Assembly (NCBI RefSeq): GCF_021502585.1
Contig: NZ_JAKFGM010000001.1
Location: 1-64,000 of the forward strand
Length of the DNA: 64,000 bases
Source of the DNA: Sphingomonas cremea
Lineage (GTDB): Bacteria > Pseudomonadota > Alphaproteobacteria > Sphingomonadales > Sphingomonadaceae
Direction: 5' to 3'
This document shows, piece by piece, positions 1 to 7,614 of this stretch. Position numbers and translations under genes: made by a program. The notes beneath the pieces are model-generated. The model had not been told where the DNA came from. It was given only the letters and a program-made list of their open reading frames with translations, and did no database searches. Position 1 is the stretch's first letter. The number at the start of each line of letters is the position of its first letter.

Positions 1-752
1 GCCCCGCGCCCGGTCAACGTCGCCAGCCGGAACAGCGCGGAGTCGCGCTCGGCAGCGAGGGCCGGAATTTCCGCCTGACGCTGGTTGCGCAGCGAGGCGA
101 TGCGGGCGGTGTCGAGGCGGGTCGTCAGCCCAACCTCAACCCGGCGGGTGGTGAGTCTCAAGGAGTCGTCGAGTAGGGCAACGATCCGCGTCGCAACGGC
201 AAGTTGCTCGGAGGCGCTTGCGGCATCGGCATAGGCGCGGGCGGTCTCGGCAACGATCGCCACGCGAACTGCTTCGGCATCGGCTTCTGAAGCTGCGACA
301 TCGCCTCGTGCTGCCTCGACATTGCGGCTGACTCGGCCAAACAGGTCGACTTCATAGGCAACGTCGAGGCCGACATCGAAGCTGGTGCTGGCATCCGATT
401 GGCCTGCGTCGCGGCCCCGAGTGGCCGAAGCGCTAGTGCCCACATTGGGTAGCCGGTCCACCTTCACTTCGCGAAGCGCGGCCCGAGCCCTTGCCAGCCT
501 GGCCACCGCAACCCGCACGTCGGTATTATGGGCGAGCGCGTCGGCGACCAGCCCGTCAAGGACGGGGTCGTCATAGAGCCGCCACCAATTGCCCTCCACC
601 GGGGCCATTGGCTGGATTGCCGGCCCCGTGGCAGCGACGAAGGGACCGGCCGCTGCCGACGGCGTGGCGGGAGGGGCATAGTTCGGTCCAACCGCGCATG
701 CCGCAAGCGCGAGCACCGACGCGATGGTGGCGAGGTTCCTAAGGTAGGTCAT
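1..752 (-). CDS. RND efflux outer-membrane factor lipoprotein (NodT/OprM type), C-terminus cut by the window edge
   Basis: The N-terminal ~250 residues of an outer-membrane channel protein of the TolC/OprM superfamily, which would complete the tripartite pump encoded just upstream. The start is MTYLRN, followed by a hydrophobic stretch ending LALAAC, a good lipobox with Cys at about residue 19. The text VGPNYAPP directly after the lipid-anchor Cys is typical of NodT-family factors, as is the later helical segment rich in Ala, Arg and Leu. A GAGGA ribosome site precedes the ATG and the gap to the pump gene stop is only 9 bases, so it is the last gene of the efflux operon. The gene continues past base 1, so its length and end cannot be judged. 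Family call is secure; substrate is unknown. Confidence 0.9.
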   Translation of the reverse strand, partial: MTYLRNLATIASVLALAACAVGPNYAPPATPSAAAGPFVAATGPAIQPMAPVEGNWWRLYDDPVLDGLVADALAHNTDVRVAVARLARARAALREVKVDRLPNVGTSASATRGRDAGQSDASTSFDVGLDVAYEVDLFGRVSRNVEAARGDVAASEADAEAVRVAIVAETARAYADAASASEQLAVATRIVALLDDSLRLTTRRVEVGLTTRLDTARIASLRNQRQAEIPALAAERDSALFRLATLTGRG

Positions 753-761
753 GCAAATTCC

Positions 762-3700
762 TCATTCTGCCGGCAGCAGCGCGAGCTCAGGCTGGGTTGG
801 GCCTTGCCGGGGCCGCCGCAGCCGATCTCCAAGAGAGCGGGTGGCGACGTAGAAGACTGGAGTGAAGACCAGGCCGAACGCGGTCACCCCGATCATTCCA
901 AAGAAGACCGCGGTGCCAAGCGCCTGGCGAAGCTCCCAGCCCGGGCCGCTTGCCATCACCAGCGGCAACACGCCGAGAATGAAGGAGAAGCTGGTCATCA
1001 AGATCGGCCGAAGGCGCGTACGAGCCGCCTCGACCGCCGCATCGAGCGGGCTTAGCCCCCTCTCTTCGGCTTGCTTGGCGAATTCGACGATCAGGATCGC
1101 ATTCTTTGCCGCAAGCGCGATCAACACGATCAGGCCGATCTGGGTCAGGATGTTGTTGTCCATGCCGCGCAGGTTCACGCCCGCCATCGCGGCCAGCAGC
1201 GTCATCGGCACGATCAGGATGATCGCCAGCGGCAACAGCAGGCTTTCGAACTGGGCGGCCAGCACCAGGAAGACGAACACCACCGACAAGGCGAAGATCA
1301 GGATGGCGATATTGCCCGCCGCTTCCTGCTGGAAGGCAATTCCCGTCCATTCGGTCGAGAAGCCGGCGGGAAGCTGGGCGGCGAGCTTCTCCATCGTGTT
1401 CATCGCCTGACCGGTCGACGTGCCGGGTGCGGTTTCGCCATCGACCTCAACCGCGGGGAAGAGGTTGTAGCGGGTCACACGGTACGGTCCCGTCTTGTCG
1501 CTGAACGTTGCGACCGAGCCGATCGGAACCATCGCGCCGGAATTGGAACGGGTCTTCAACTGGGCAATGTCGCTAGGGTCGTCGCGAGCACTGGCCTCGG
1601 CCTGCGCGGTCACTCGATAGGTACGCCCAAGCAGGTTGAAGTCGTTGACGTAGGCCGATCCCAAATAGATCTGCAGCGCCTCGAACACGCGCGAAGGCGG
1701 CACGCCGAGCATGTCTGCCTTGGCACGGTCGATGTCCGCCCATATCCGCGGGGTCGCGGTATTATAGAGAGTGAAGACATTGGCCAGGGTCGGGTCCTGG
1801 TGCGCCGCGCCGATCAACTGGCCGGCGGCCTGCTCGAGCGCCTGGTAACCCATGTCGCTACGATCCTGGACGATCATGCGATAGCCGCCGCCGTTGCCGA
1901 TGCCCTGGATGACGGGCGGCGGAATGACGAACACGAACGCTTCGTCCATGTCGGCCAGCGCGGCCCTCATGTCGTTTTCGATATTCTGCTCGGTCCTGTC
2001 CGTGCCCGCCCGCTCCTCGAACGGGTCGAATGTCACGTAGGCGGCGCCGGCATTGGAGGCCTGCGTGCCGGACGCACCGTCGAAGCCGGAGAACATCACC
2101 GCTTCGTCGACACCAGGCACTTTGAGCAGCTTGCCCACGGCCTTCTTGAGGACCGCGTCGGTCCGCTCGATCGAGCTTCCTGGCGGCAGCTGGATAGCGG
2201 CAAGCGCATAGCCCTGGTCCTGCGCCGGAACGAAACCCGCCGGCGTCGCCCAGAACAGCGCAATGGTCAGGACGATCAGGCCGCCGTAAGTCGTCAGCGC
2301 GCGGCGTGGCGCTGCGGCGACCCGCTGCGTGAAGCGGCCGTACCATTCACTTAGGCGGGAGAAGCTCTCGTTGAACTTGTCCCCCGCACGGTGAACCAAG
2401 CCTAACATGCCGGCTTCGGCCCGATGCTCGCTCTTGGGTTTCAGGAGCCGGGCGGCAAGTGCCGGCGACAGGGTCAAGGAAAGCAACAGAGAGATGATCG
2501 TCGAGCTGGCGATGGTAACCGCAAACTGGCGATAGAATTCACCCGTGATGCCGGTGAGGAACGTAGTCGGCACGAACACCGCGCACAGCACCAGGACGAT
2601 CGCTACCAGTGCGGCTGATACTTCGTCCATCGAGCGATGCGAGGCTTCTTGAGGGCTGAGTCCATGCTCGAGGTTTCGCTCGACATTTTCGACGACGACA
2701 ATGGCGTCGTCGACGACGATACCGATCGCCAGCACCAGGCCGAACATCGATAATGTGTTGAGCGAATATCCAAGCGCCGCGAGCACCGCGAAGGTGCCGA
2801 TCAATGACACTGGAATCGCGATGATCGGGATCACCGCTGCGCGCCAGCTTTGCAGGAAGACGATGATGACCAGGACGACGAGCAGCATCGCCTCGAGCAA
2901 TGTTTCCTGCACCGCGCTCATCGATTCACTGATGAATTCGGTCGGGTTCCAGATGATCCTATATTCGAGCCCCTTGGGAAAGCTCTTGGCGGCATCCTTG
3001 AGTTCTGCCTTGACGCCCTCGGCGGCCGCGAGCGCGTTGGTTCCGGGGCGCTGGGTAATGCCGAGGATGATCGAATCCGTGCCGGACAGGTAGGCGTTGA
3101 CGCCATAGTCTGAGGCACCGAGTTCGACCCGCGCTACGTCGCGTAGGCGGGTGACCGCGGCCGATGCAGGATCGGTACGGATAACGATGTTGCCGAATTC
3201 CTCGGCGGTCTTGAACCGCCCCTGGGTTTCGACATTGAGCTGCTGCGCCGCGCCGGTGTCGTAGGGTGGCTGGCCGACTACGCCGGCGGCGACCTGCACG
3301 TTCTGCGAACGCAGCGCATCGACTACTTCGCCGGCGGTGAAACCAAGCGTCGCCGCGCGACCGGGGTCGATCCACACCCGCATTGCATAGTCGCGCGCCC
3401 CGAAAATCTGAACGTCGCCGATGCCGTCGACGCGGGTCAGCCGGTCGCGGATCTGGGTCAGCGCATAGTTGGAGACATAGCCGCGATCCAGAGACCCGTC
3501 TGGTGACAGGACGTTGACCGCCATCAGCCACGAAGGCGATGTCTTCTGAACCACCACGCCCTGGCGGCGGACTTCCTCCGGCAGGCTCGGCTCGGCCAGC
3601 GCGACGCGGTTCTGGACCAGCACCTGCGCCGTATCGAGATCAGTACCAAGCTTGAACGTAACCGTGATGGTCACCCGACCGTCACCGGTCGACTGCGACG

Positions 3701-3941
3701 ACTGGTAGAGCATGTTGTCGACGCCGTTGATCTGCTGCTCGATCGGTGCGGCAACCGTGTCCGCGACCGTTTCGGCCGACGCACCGGGGTAATAGGTGCT
3801 GACCGTAACCGTCGGCGGGACGACATTGGGGAATTGCGACACCGGCAGGCCGACGTAAGCGAAGGCGCCGACGATGGTGATGATGATCGCGATCACCGCG
3901 GCAAAGATCGGCCGCCGGATAAAAAAGTGGCTAAAGCGCAT
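762..3941 (-). CDS. RND efflux pump inner-membrane transporter (HAE1/AcrB-MexB family)
   Basis: A 1059-residue proton-driven inner-membrane pump, full length for the family. It starts MRFSHFFIRRP, the usual HAE1 opening, and carries a first transmembrane helix (about residues 12-30), a large periplasmic porter loop, and the transmembrane 4 signature VVDDAIVVVENV near residue 405 with the paired Asp residues of the proton relay. A second periplasmic domain and a C-terminal helix bundle follow. It lies between the adaptor gene (14-base gap) and the outer-membrane factor (9-base gap), so the three form one transcription unit. The substrate cannot be told from sequence; solvents, antibiotics or aromatic compounds are usual for this family in sphingomonads. 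Confidence 0.96.
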   Translation of the reverse strand: MRFSHFFIRRPIFAAVIAIIITIVGAFAYVGLPVSQFPNVVPPTVTVSTYYPGASAETVADTVAAPIEQQINGVDNMLYQSSQSTGDGRVTITVTFKLGTDLDTAQVLVQNRVALAEPSLPEEVRRQGVVVQKTSPSWLMAVNVLSPDGSLDRGYVSNYALTQIRDRLTRVDGIGDVQIFGARDYAMRVWIDPGRAATLGFTAGEVVDALRSQNVQVAAGVVGQPPYDTGAAQQLNVETQGRFKTAEEFGNIVIRTDPASAAVTRLRDVARVELGASDYGVNAYLSGTDSIILGITQRPGTNALAAAEGVKAELKDAAKSFPKGLEYRIIWNPTEFISESMSAVQETLLEAMLLVVLVIIVFLQSWRAAVIPIIAIPVSLIGTFAVLAALGYSLNTLSMFGLVLAIGIVVDDAIVVVENVERNLEHGLSPQEASHRSMDEVSAALVAIVLVLCAVFVPTTFLTGITGEFYRQFAVTIASSTIISLLLSLTLSPALAARLLKPKSEHRAEAGMLGLVHRAGDKFNESFSRLSEWYGRFTQRVAAAPRRALTTYGGLIVLTIALFWATPAGFVPAQDQGYALAAIQLPPGSSIERTDAVLKKAVGKLLKVPGVDEAVMFSGFDGASGTQASNAGAAYVTFDPFEERAGTDRTEQNIENDMRAALADMDEAFVFVIPPPVIQGIGNGGGYRMIVQDRSDMGYQALEQAAGQLIGAAHQDPTLANVFTLYNTATPRIWADIDRAKADMLGVPPSRVFEALQIYLGSAYVNDFNLLGRTYRVTAQAEASARDDPSDIAQLKTRSNSGAMVPIGSVATFSDKTGPYRVTRYNLFPAVEVDGETAPGTSTGQAMNTMEKLAAQLPAGFSTEWTGIAFQQEAAGNIAILIFALSVVFVFLVLAAQFESLLLPLAIILIVPMTLLAAMAGVNLRGMDNNILTQIGLIVLIALAAKNAILIVEFAKQAEERGLSPLDAAVEAARTRLRPILMTSFSFILGVLPLVMASGPGWELRQALGTAVFFGMIGVTAFGLVFTPVFYVATRSLGDRLRRPRQGPTQPELALLPAE

Positions 3942-3955
3942 GACTTGGCTTTCGA

Positions 3956-5230
3956 CTAGTTCGCGAGCGTTGCTTGCGAAGCGCTGGGCGCGATTGCCTC
4001 AGCGGTCCTGGTTGGACCCGACATGTTCAGCACGATGCTGGTCACGCGCGGTTTCACCTTGGCTCCGGGCATGGCGAACTGCACGCCCTGGATGATGACG
4101 CGGTCAGTCCGGGCGAGGCCGGAGCGGATAGCGCGAAGATTACCGACCAGCGGGCCAATCTCGACCGGCTTCGCGGCGACCGTGTTATCCTTGCCGACGA
4201 CCAGCACGATCTTGCGCGCCTGGTCGGTTCTAACGGCCGCATCCGGGATCAGCAGGGCAGGGGTGGTCCCGCCATCTGCCAAGCGCATGTTGCCGAACAT
4301 TCCGGGAGCCAGGAAATAGTTGGGATTGGCAATCACCGCGCGTGCGCGGATGGTCCCCGAATTCTGGTTGAGCCCATTGTCCGTGAAGTCGAGCCGTCCG
4401 CGCCAGCTGTAATCCGCTTCGTCCTGAAGCCTGATCTCTGCGGTCTGGCCTGCGCCGCCCTTGGCCTGCCGCTCACGCGCGGTTTTCAAATAGAGCGATT
4501 CCGGCACGTCGAAGGTGAAGTAGATCGGGTCGAGCGCATTGATCGTGGTGAGCAACGTTCCGCCGCTATCCCCGGCCGAGACCAGGTTGCCGGCATCGAT
4601 CCGGCGATCCGAGATCCGGCCGCCAATGGGTGCGCGGACCTGGGTGAATTCGACGTCTAGGGCGCGGGCGTGGACCCGGGCCTGTGCAGCGGCCAGTGCT
4701 GCCCGGGAAGCGCGGACTCGAGCGGTGATCCGGTCGACGTCACTTTGCGACACTGCTTCGGCGGCCAGCAGACGGGTCGCACGGCCTAGATCGGTCTCTG
4801 CCAGCGCCAAGTCGCTCTGGGCAGTAGCGACGCCGGCGCGTGCTTCGGCAAGCGCGGCGGCGAAAGGCCTGGCATCGATGGTGAAGAGCAATTGGCCCTT
4901 TTGCACGACCTGGCCGTCGGTGAAGTGAACGCCGACTATCTGCCCGGACACGCGCGGGCGTACTTCGACGCTGCGGCTAGCCTCGAACCGGCCGACATAG
5001 TCGTCCCACTGGTTGATCTGGCGCTCAATGGGAGCCGCGACCGTCACCATGGGCATTGGTGGGGCAGCGGCTGGGGAGGGGTCGCTGTTCCAGATGGTGA
5101 CGGCCGCGGCAAGCACGGCAAGAGGTCCGCCAACGATGGCGGCGCGTTGCCACAGCGGGCGTTCGTTGAATTTGGCGCGCAGGGCCACGGCTTCGCCGTC
5201 GACCCGCGACATGGACGTGATCATGTTCAT
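3956..5230 (-). CDS. RND efflux periplasmic adaptor subunit (membrane fusion protein)
   Basis: A 424-residue adaptor linking pump and outer-membrane channel in the periplasm. It has a short cytoplasmic N-terminus, one membrane anchor at about residues 28-46, then the barrel-sandwich hybrid half-motifs around VEVRPRVSGQIVGVHFTDGQVV and FTQVRAPIGGRISDRRIDAGNLV, an Ala-rich alpha hairpin between them, and beta-barrel and membrane-proximal domains after. There is no lipobox, so it is anchored by the helix rather than by lipid. Its ATG overlaps the stop of the upstream small gene in a TAATG arrangement, which points to translational coupling. Two further in-frame ATGs lie within the first seven codons, so the exact start is slightly uncertain. 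Confidence 0.94.
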   Translation of the reverse strand: MNMITSMSRVDGEAVALRAKFNERPLWQRAAIVGGPLAVLAAAVTIWNSDPSPAAAPPMPMVTVAAPIERQINQWDDYVGRFEASRSVEVRPRVSGQIVGVHFTDGQVVQKGQLLFTIDARPFAAALAEARAGVATAQSDLALAETDLGRATRLLAAEAVSQSDVDRITARVRASRAALAAAQARVHARALDVEFTQVRAPIGGRISDRRIDAGNLVSAGDSGGTLLTTINALDPIYFTFDVPESLYLKTARERQAKGGAGQTAEIRLQDEADYSWRGRLDFTDNGLNQNSGTIRARAVIANPNYFLAPGMFGNMRLADGGTTPALLIPDAAVRTDQARKIVLVVGKDNTVAAKPVEIGPLVGNLRAIRSGLARTDRVIIQGVQFAMPGAKVKPRVTSIVLNMSGPTRTAEAIAPSASQATLAN

Positions 5231-5634
5231 TAGTGGATCCTTTGCGAGCCGGCGCTGATGGCGGCGCGGATGCTGTGCACCAGCAGCTCATATTGTTCGG
5301 GACTGAACCCCGCGGCGATAAAGTCGGCGACGTCGTCGCCCGGCACGGTGAAACCGAAGTGCCAGCTGAGCACCGAAATCCGCCGCAACGCTTCAAGCTG
5401 CGGGTTGGCGAGTTCAGGGCTGCCGTTGCGACCGGTCAGCCAATTGATGAATCGGGAAATGATCCCACTCTCACGTAGGGTCGACAGGCTGTCCACCCGG
5501 GCGAGCCGTATTACCGACCATTCCAGCGGAGAGAAGCTCGGCTTCTCGATCGCGGGGGTCACCGACCTTAATGCCTTCACCGGGAAGGGGACCGGCTGTG
5601 CAGCCTGGGTCTGTATCGGCGCGTGATAGGCCAT
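5230..5634 (-). CDS. Uncharacterised 134-residue protein leading the efflux operon
   Basis: No recognised family. The protein is soluble by eye: no signal peptide and no membrane helix. It has a disordered Pro/Gln-rich N-terminus (about residues 1-40) and a helical body containing WSVIRLARVDSLSTLRESG, a Trp-Leu-Thr-Gly segment, and VLSWHFGFTVPGDDVADFIAAGFS. I chose the ATG at 5634 because GGGAG sits seven bases upstream; an in-frame ATG at 5652 has no ribosome site. The stop overlaps the adaptor start (TAATG), so it is translationally coupled to the pump and belongs to the same transcript. Codon use matches its neighbours. It may be a cytoplasmic accessory or regulator of the pump, but that is inference from position alone. 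Confidence 0.75.
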   Translation of the reverse strand: MAYHAPIQTQAAQPVPFPVKALRSVTPAIEKPSFSPLEWSVIRLARVDSLSTLRESGIISRFINWLTGRNGSPELANPQLEALRRISVLSWHFGFTVPGDDVADFIAAGFSPEQYELLVHSIRAAISAGSQRIH

Positions 5635-5863
5635 GAAATTGCTCCCTTCCATTTAAGCGATCCCGGGCAAGCTCCATCATCGGCCGAGAGACGGTCTCAA
5701 GGCAGCATGGGCAGAACCGGACGCGCAGAAATCCAATCGGCGGAGCGGATGGCTCCAACGGCGGTCGGCTTTGGCTGTTGTTACAAATTACTGGCGGGTG
5801 TCAGGGCCCGCAGTGAACATGGCGGAAATTCAGACTCATCGGCCCCTTTATCTGTCGTTGAGT

Positions 5864-5889
5864 CAGAAAGGGCTGCCACAACCTTTCTG
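5864..5889. repeat. Perfect 8-bp inverted repeat in the efflux-operon leader
   Basis: CAGAAAGG at 5864-5871 pairs exactly with CCTTTCTG at 5882-5889 across a 10-base spacer. It begins just downstream of the predicted -10 box for the leftward operon, so it could be a second operator or a 5' hairpin of the mRNA. Which of the two is not decidable from sequence. Confidence 0.5.
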
Positions 5890-5901
5890 TACTGCTCAGT
5901 A
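5890..5901. promoter_or_regulatory. Candidate TetR operator overlapping the -10 box
   Basis: TACTG-CT-CAGTA is a perfect 5-bp inverted repeat with a 2-base centre. It overlaps the predicted -10 element (5898-5903), an arrangement expected for a repressor. The adjacent upstream TetR-family gene is the natural candidate to bind it, by inference. Confidence 0.45.
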
Positions 5902-5924
5902 TAAAGCCAGATAAGCGACGTCAA
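5898..5924 (-). promoter_or_regulatory. Sigma-70-type promoter of the efflux operon
   Basis: Read on the minus strand: TTGACG at 5924-5919, then a 15-base spacer, then TATACT at 5903-5898. Both hexamers are close to consensus, while the spacer is two bases shorter than ideal, which would suit a regulated promoter. It points at the efflux operon. Confidence 0.5.
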
Positions 5925-5971
5925 GCGAATTTCTATACCGGTCGATAAAAAATCTTTATGGGGCGATTAAA

Positions 5972-6583
5972 TCAGGCGCTCGGCCAGAGAGCGAGACCGG
6001 ATTCCACCAGGCGCTCGAGCGCGGCTTTATCGGCACCCTGATTGGCCTGGATGGAAATCCCCTGGAGCATGGCGATCAATACGCTGGTCAGCCCTTCCGC
6101 ATCGATAGCGGCAGGCAGGTCGCCTTCGGCTTTGGCTCGTTCGAACCGGTCAATCAGCGCGAGCCTTCCCGCCTGACCACGCTTTACCACTTCTTCGCGG
6201 ATCGACTGGGACTCGGCGCCGCATGCCACGGACGTGATCACCCCCAGGCATCCATGCGGTTCGTCGCAACTCATGACATTGTCGACGGCGCCGCGAAGCA
6301 TCGTCTCGGCGACGCCGCGCGCTGTCGGCTGGGCCAAGGCCTTGCCGATATAATCCAGCTTTTCGCGCTCGTAGAGATCGAGCGCCTTGCGGAATAGCGA
6401 CTCCTTGTTGCCGAATGCGGCGTAAAGGCTCGGCCGGGTGATCCCCATCGCGTCGGTAAGGTCGGTCAGGGAAGTGCCTTCATAGCCCTTTTCCCAAAAG
6501 ACCCGGAGCGCTTGGGCGAGCGCGTGATCGACGCAAAATTCGCGCGGTCGGCCGCGGGCGGCAATGGCTTCGGGTTTATTCAT
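5972..6583 (-). CDS. TetR/AcrR-family transcriptional regulator
   Basis: A 203-residue repressor-type regulator, normal for the family. The N-terminal DNA-binding domain shows RGRPREF, then AQALRVFWEKGYEGTSLTDL and the recognition part GITRPSLYAAFGNKESLFRKAL, followed by a C-terminal ligand-binding region with DEPHGCLGVITS typical of the TetR_C_6-like group. I prefer the ATG at 6583 (MNKPEAIAARGRP); longer in-frame starts would add about 32 residues not expected in the family. It reads in the same direction as the downstream efflux operon but is separated from it by 388 bases with its own promoter, so it most likely represses the pump and senses a pump substrate. Confidence 0.92.
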   Translation of the reverse strand: MNKPEAIAARGRPREFCVDHALAQALRVFWEKGYEGTSLTDLTDAMGITRPSLYAAFGNKESLFRKALDLYEREKLDYIGKALAQPTARGVAETMLRGAVDNVMSCDEPHGCLGVITSVACGAESQSIREEVVKRGQAGRLALIDRFERAKAEGDLPAAIDAEGLTSVLIAMLQGISIQANQGADKAALERLVESGLALWPSA

Positions 6584-6820
6584 ATCGCACGGTACATAAT
6601 ACCGATTGCGAAAATATCCATAGGTTTCTTTACGGAGCTGAATCGCTTGATCCCCGGCAACTTGAACATTGTGGGGCATGGCGGTCCGCCGCTCACGTGC
6701 CGACCAGCACCGCTAACACCGGACTAGCGGATCGAAATGGGCAAATGGGGCCACTCAATCGTCGAAGGAAGCACCACGTAAACACTCAGATTCCAGAGTG
6801 GAAATGATATGCGCTGGATC
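6584..6820. other. Intergenic region upstream of the TetR gene
   Basis: No gene is supported. The only structure I see is the inverted repeat CGGTA-CATAA-TACCG at 6590-6604, listed separately. Confidence 0.5.
6590..6604. promoter_or_regulatory. Inverted repeat just upstream of the TetR start
   Basis: CGGTA-CATAA-TACCG, a perfect 5-bp inverted repeat with a 5-base spacer, six bases before the chosen TetR start. Its position suits autoregulation. It does not match the candidate operator at 5890-5901, so the two may not bind the same protein. Confidence 0.35.
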
Positions 6821-7135
6821 TTAGCGGCCGAATTCCTGACCTCCGGTCGACGCGGAGTAAGCCCATTTCTGATACGGTAGGCGGAATATTATCCGATCAG
6901 TTGGCGCCTGGCCCATAGCCATCCCACGACATAGCAAGGACACGCCGCCCATTCGTTCAAGACAGAGTGCGTCTGGCGAATTGAAAAAGGGCTCCCCGTT
7001 GGCTCTCCAAACAATAGCAGTGACGCCCTCAGGAAGGGCGCCAATGGGCTGGACCGTATAGAGTCCACATAGCATGTAGAAGAGTACGCCAGCTGCTCCC
7101 GCACCACCTAGCCCCCAGGCAACTTTTTTTGTCAT
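6821..7135 (-). CDS. Hypothetical single-pass membrane or secreted protein
   Basis: 104 residues, family not recognised. It starts MTKKVAWG, with a run of G's as ribosome site four bases upstream. A hydrophobic segment at about residues 6-26 could be a signal anchor. The rest is predicted extracytoplasmic and has two Cys residues (in DALCLERM and SLLCRGM) that could form a disulfide. It lies 19 bases downstream of the zinc-ribbon microprotein gene and reads in the same direction, so the two probably share a transcript. The longer in-frame reading upstream overlaps the zinc-ribbon gene in another frame and is rejected. Confidence 0.6.
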   Translation of the reverse strand: MTKKVAWGLGGAGAAGVLFYMLCGLYTVQPIGALPEGVTAIVWRANGEPFFNSPDALCLERMGGVSLLCRGMAMGQAPTDRIIFRLPYQKWAYSASTGGQEFGR

Positions 7136-7154
7136 TGTCCCCCCAAATTTACAT

Positions 7155-7334
7155 TCACGCACTCGCTGACGATGGCTGATCCTTGCCACAGAATCGGCAT
7201 ACAACGGCTTCTCTTCGAATATGCTCTGCGCAGTAGGGGCACTTCTTGTTGCCCTCGCTTGCGGCTCGGCCATCAAGAGCATCGAGATCGGGTTTCATTA
7301 GCAGCGCATGAGGCAGAGCGACGATAAACAACAT
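7155..7334 (-). CDS. Zinc-ribbon microprotein (59 residues)
   Basis: A small gene read by eye on the minus strand. It encodes [12 protein letters not shown], an acidic linker, then CPYC (Cys 32 and 35) and CRFC (Cys 46 and 49), a two-knuckle zinc ribbon of the pattern [21 protein letters not shown] often found at the end of small membrane or stress proteins. The start at 7334 has GGGG four bases upstream; an internal ATG at 7298 would give 47 residues, still with all four Cys, but has no ribosome site. The N-terminus is hydrophobic but too short for a secure membrane helix. It probably forms an operon with the downstream 104-residue gene. Function unknown; metal binding is inferred from the Cys spacing. 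Confidence 0.7.
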   Translation of the reverse strand: MLFIVALPHALLMKPDLDALDGRAASEGNKKCPYCAEHIRREAVVCRFCGKDQPSSASA

Positions 7335-7393
7335 TGCCCCATCTCATTCAAGAACAAAGAATGAACACGGCCGCAACAATGCCACTGGCTGAC

Positions 7394-7426
7394 AATTCCC
7401 TGTTATTCAGGGATTAACAGGGAATT
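7394..7426. repeat. 11-bp inverted repeat of a dispersed intergenic type
   Basis: AATTCCCTGTT at 7394-7404 pairs perfectly with AACAGGGAATT at 7416-7426. Similar 'CCCTGTT ... AACAGGG' sequences occur as dispersed intergenic elements in many alphaproteobacteria (recalled, not searched). It lies between the zinc-ribbon gene and tRNA-Glu and overlaps no gene. Confidence 0.6.
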
Positions 7427-7486
7427 TGGATGCTGCCTGAGCACCATTGTTCGGGCCCGGCTTCGGGTCGTTTCTGATGAATTTGC

Positions 7487-7562
7487 TGGTGACCCCTACG
7501 GGACTCGAACCCGTGTTTTCGCCGTGAGAGGGCGACGTCCTAGACCGCTAGACGAAGGGGCC
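7487..7562 (-). tRNA. tRNA-Glu (anticodon CTC)
   Basis: On the minus strand the sequence folds as a complete tRNA: acceptor GGCCCCU pairing with AGGGGUC (one G-U), anticodon stem UCGCC/GGCGA closing the loop CUCUCAC with anticodon CUC, and T arm ACGGG-UUCGAGU-CCCGU. CCA is encoded. It lies 52 bases downstream of the epimerase gene. No integrase or att duplication was seen beside it. Confidence 0.96.
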
Positions 7563-7614
7563 ACGGCCATGGCGGCAAGGGCGGGCATATGTCGGCTCTT
7601 GGGCCGCTAGTCAA

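Larger units (their letters stand above)
5635..5971. promoter_or_regulatory. 337-base intergenic region holding the efflux-operon promoter
   Basis: No gene is supported here. It lies between the TetR gene stop and the efflux operon and holds, reading leftwards, a promoter, two overlapping or adjacent palindromes (listed separately), and an 11-base palindrome GAGACGGTCTC at 5688-5698 close to the first gene. The predicted RNA leader is about 250 bases, which is long for this kind of operon. Confidence 0.6.

Noticed and set aside
1071-2354. A 427-codon open reading on the plus strand opposite the RND pump
   Set aside because: It is opposite a clear pump gene, has repetitive Arg/Gln/Asp composition typical of antisense high-GC frames and no domain.
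7335-7486. Site-specific integration beside tRNA-Glu
   Set aside because: No integrase gene, no direct repeat of the tRNA 3' end and no foreign gene block beside it.
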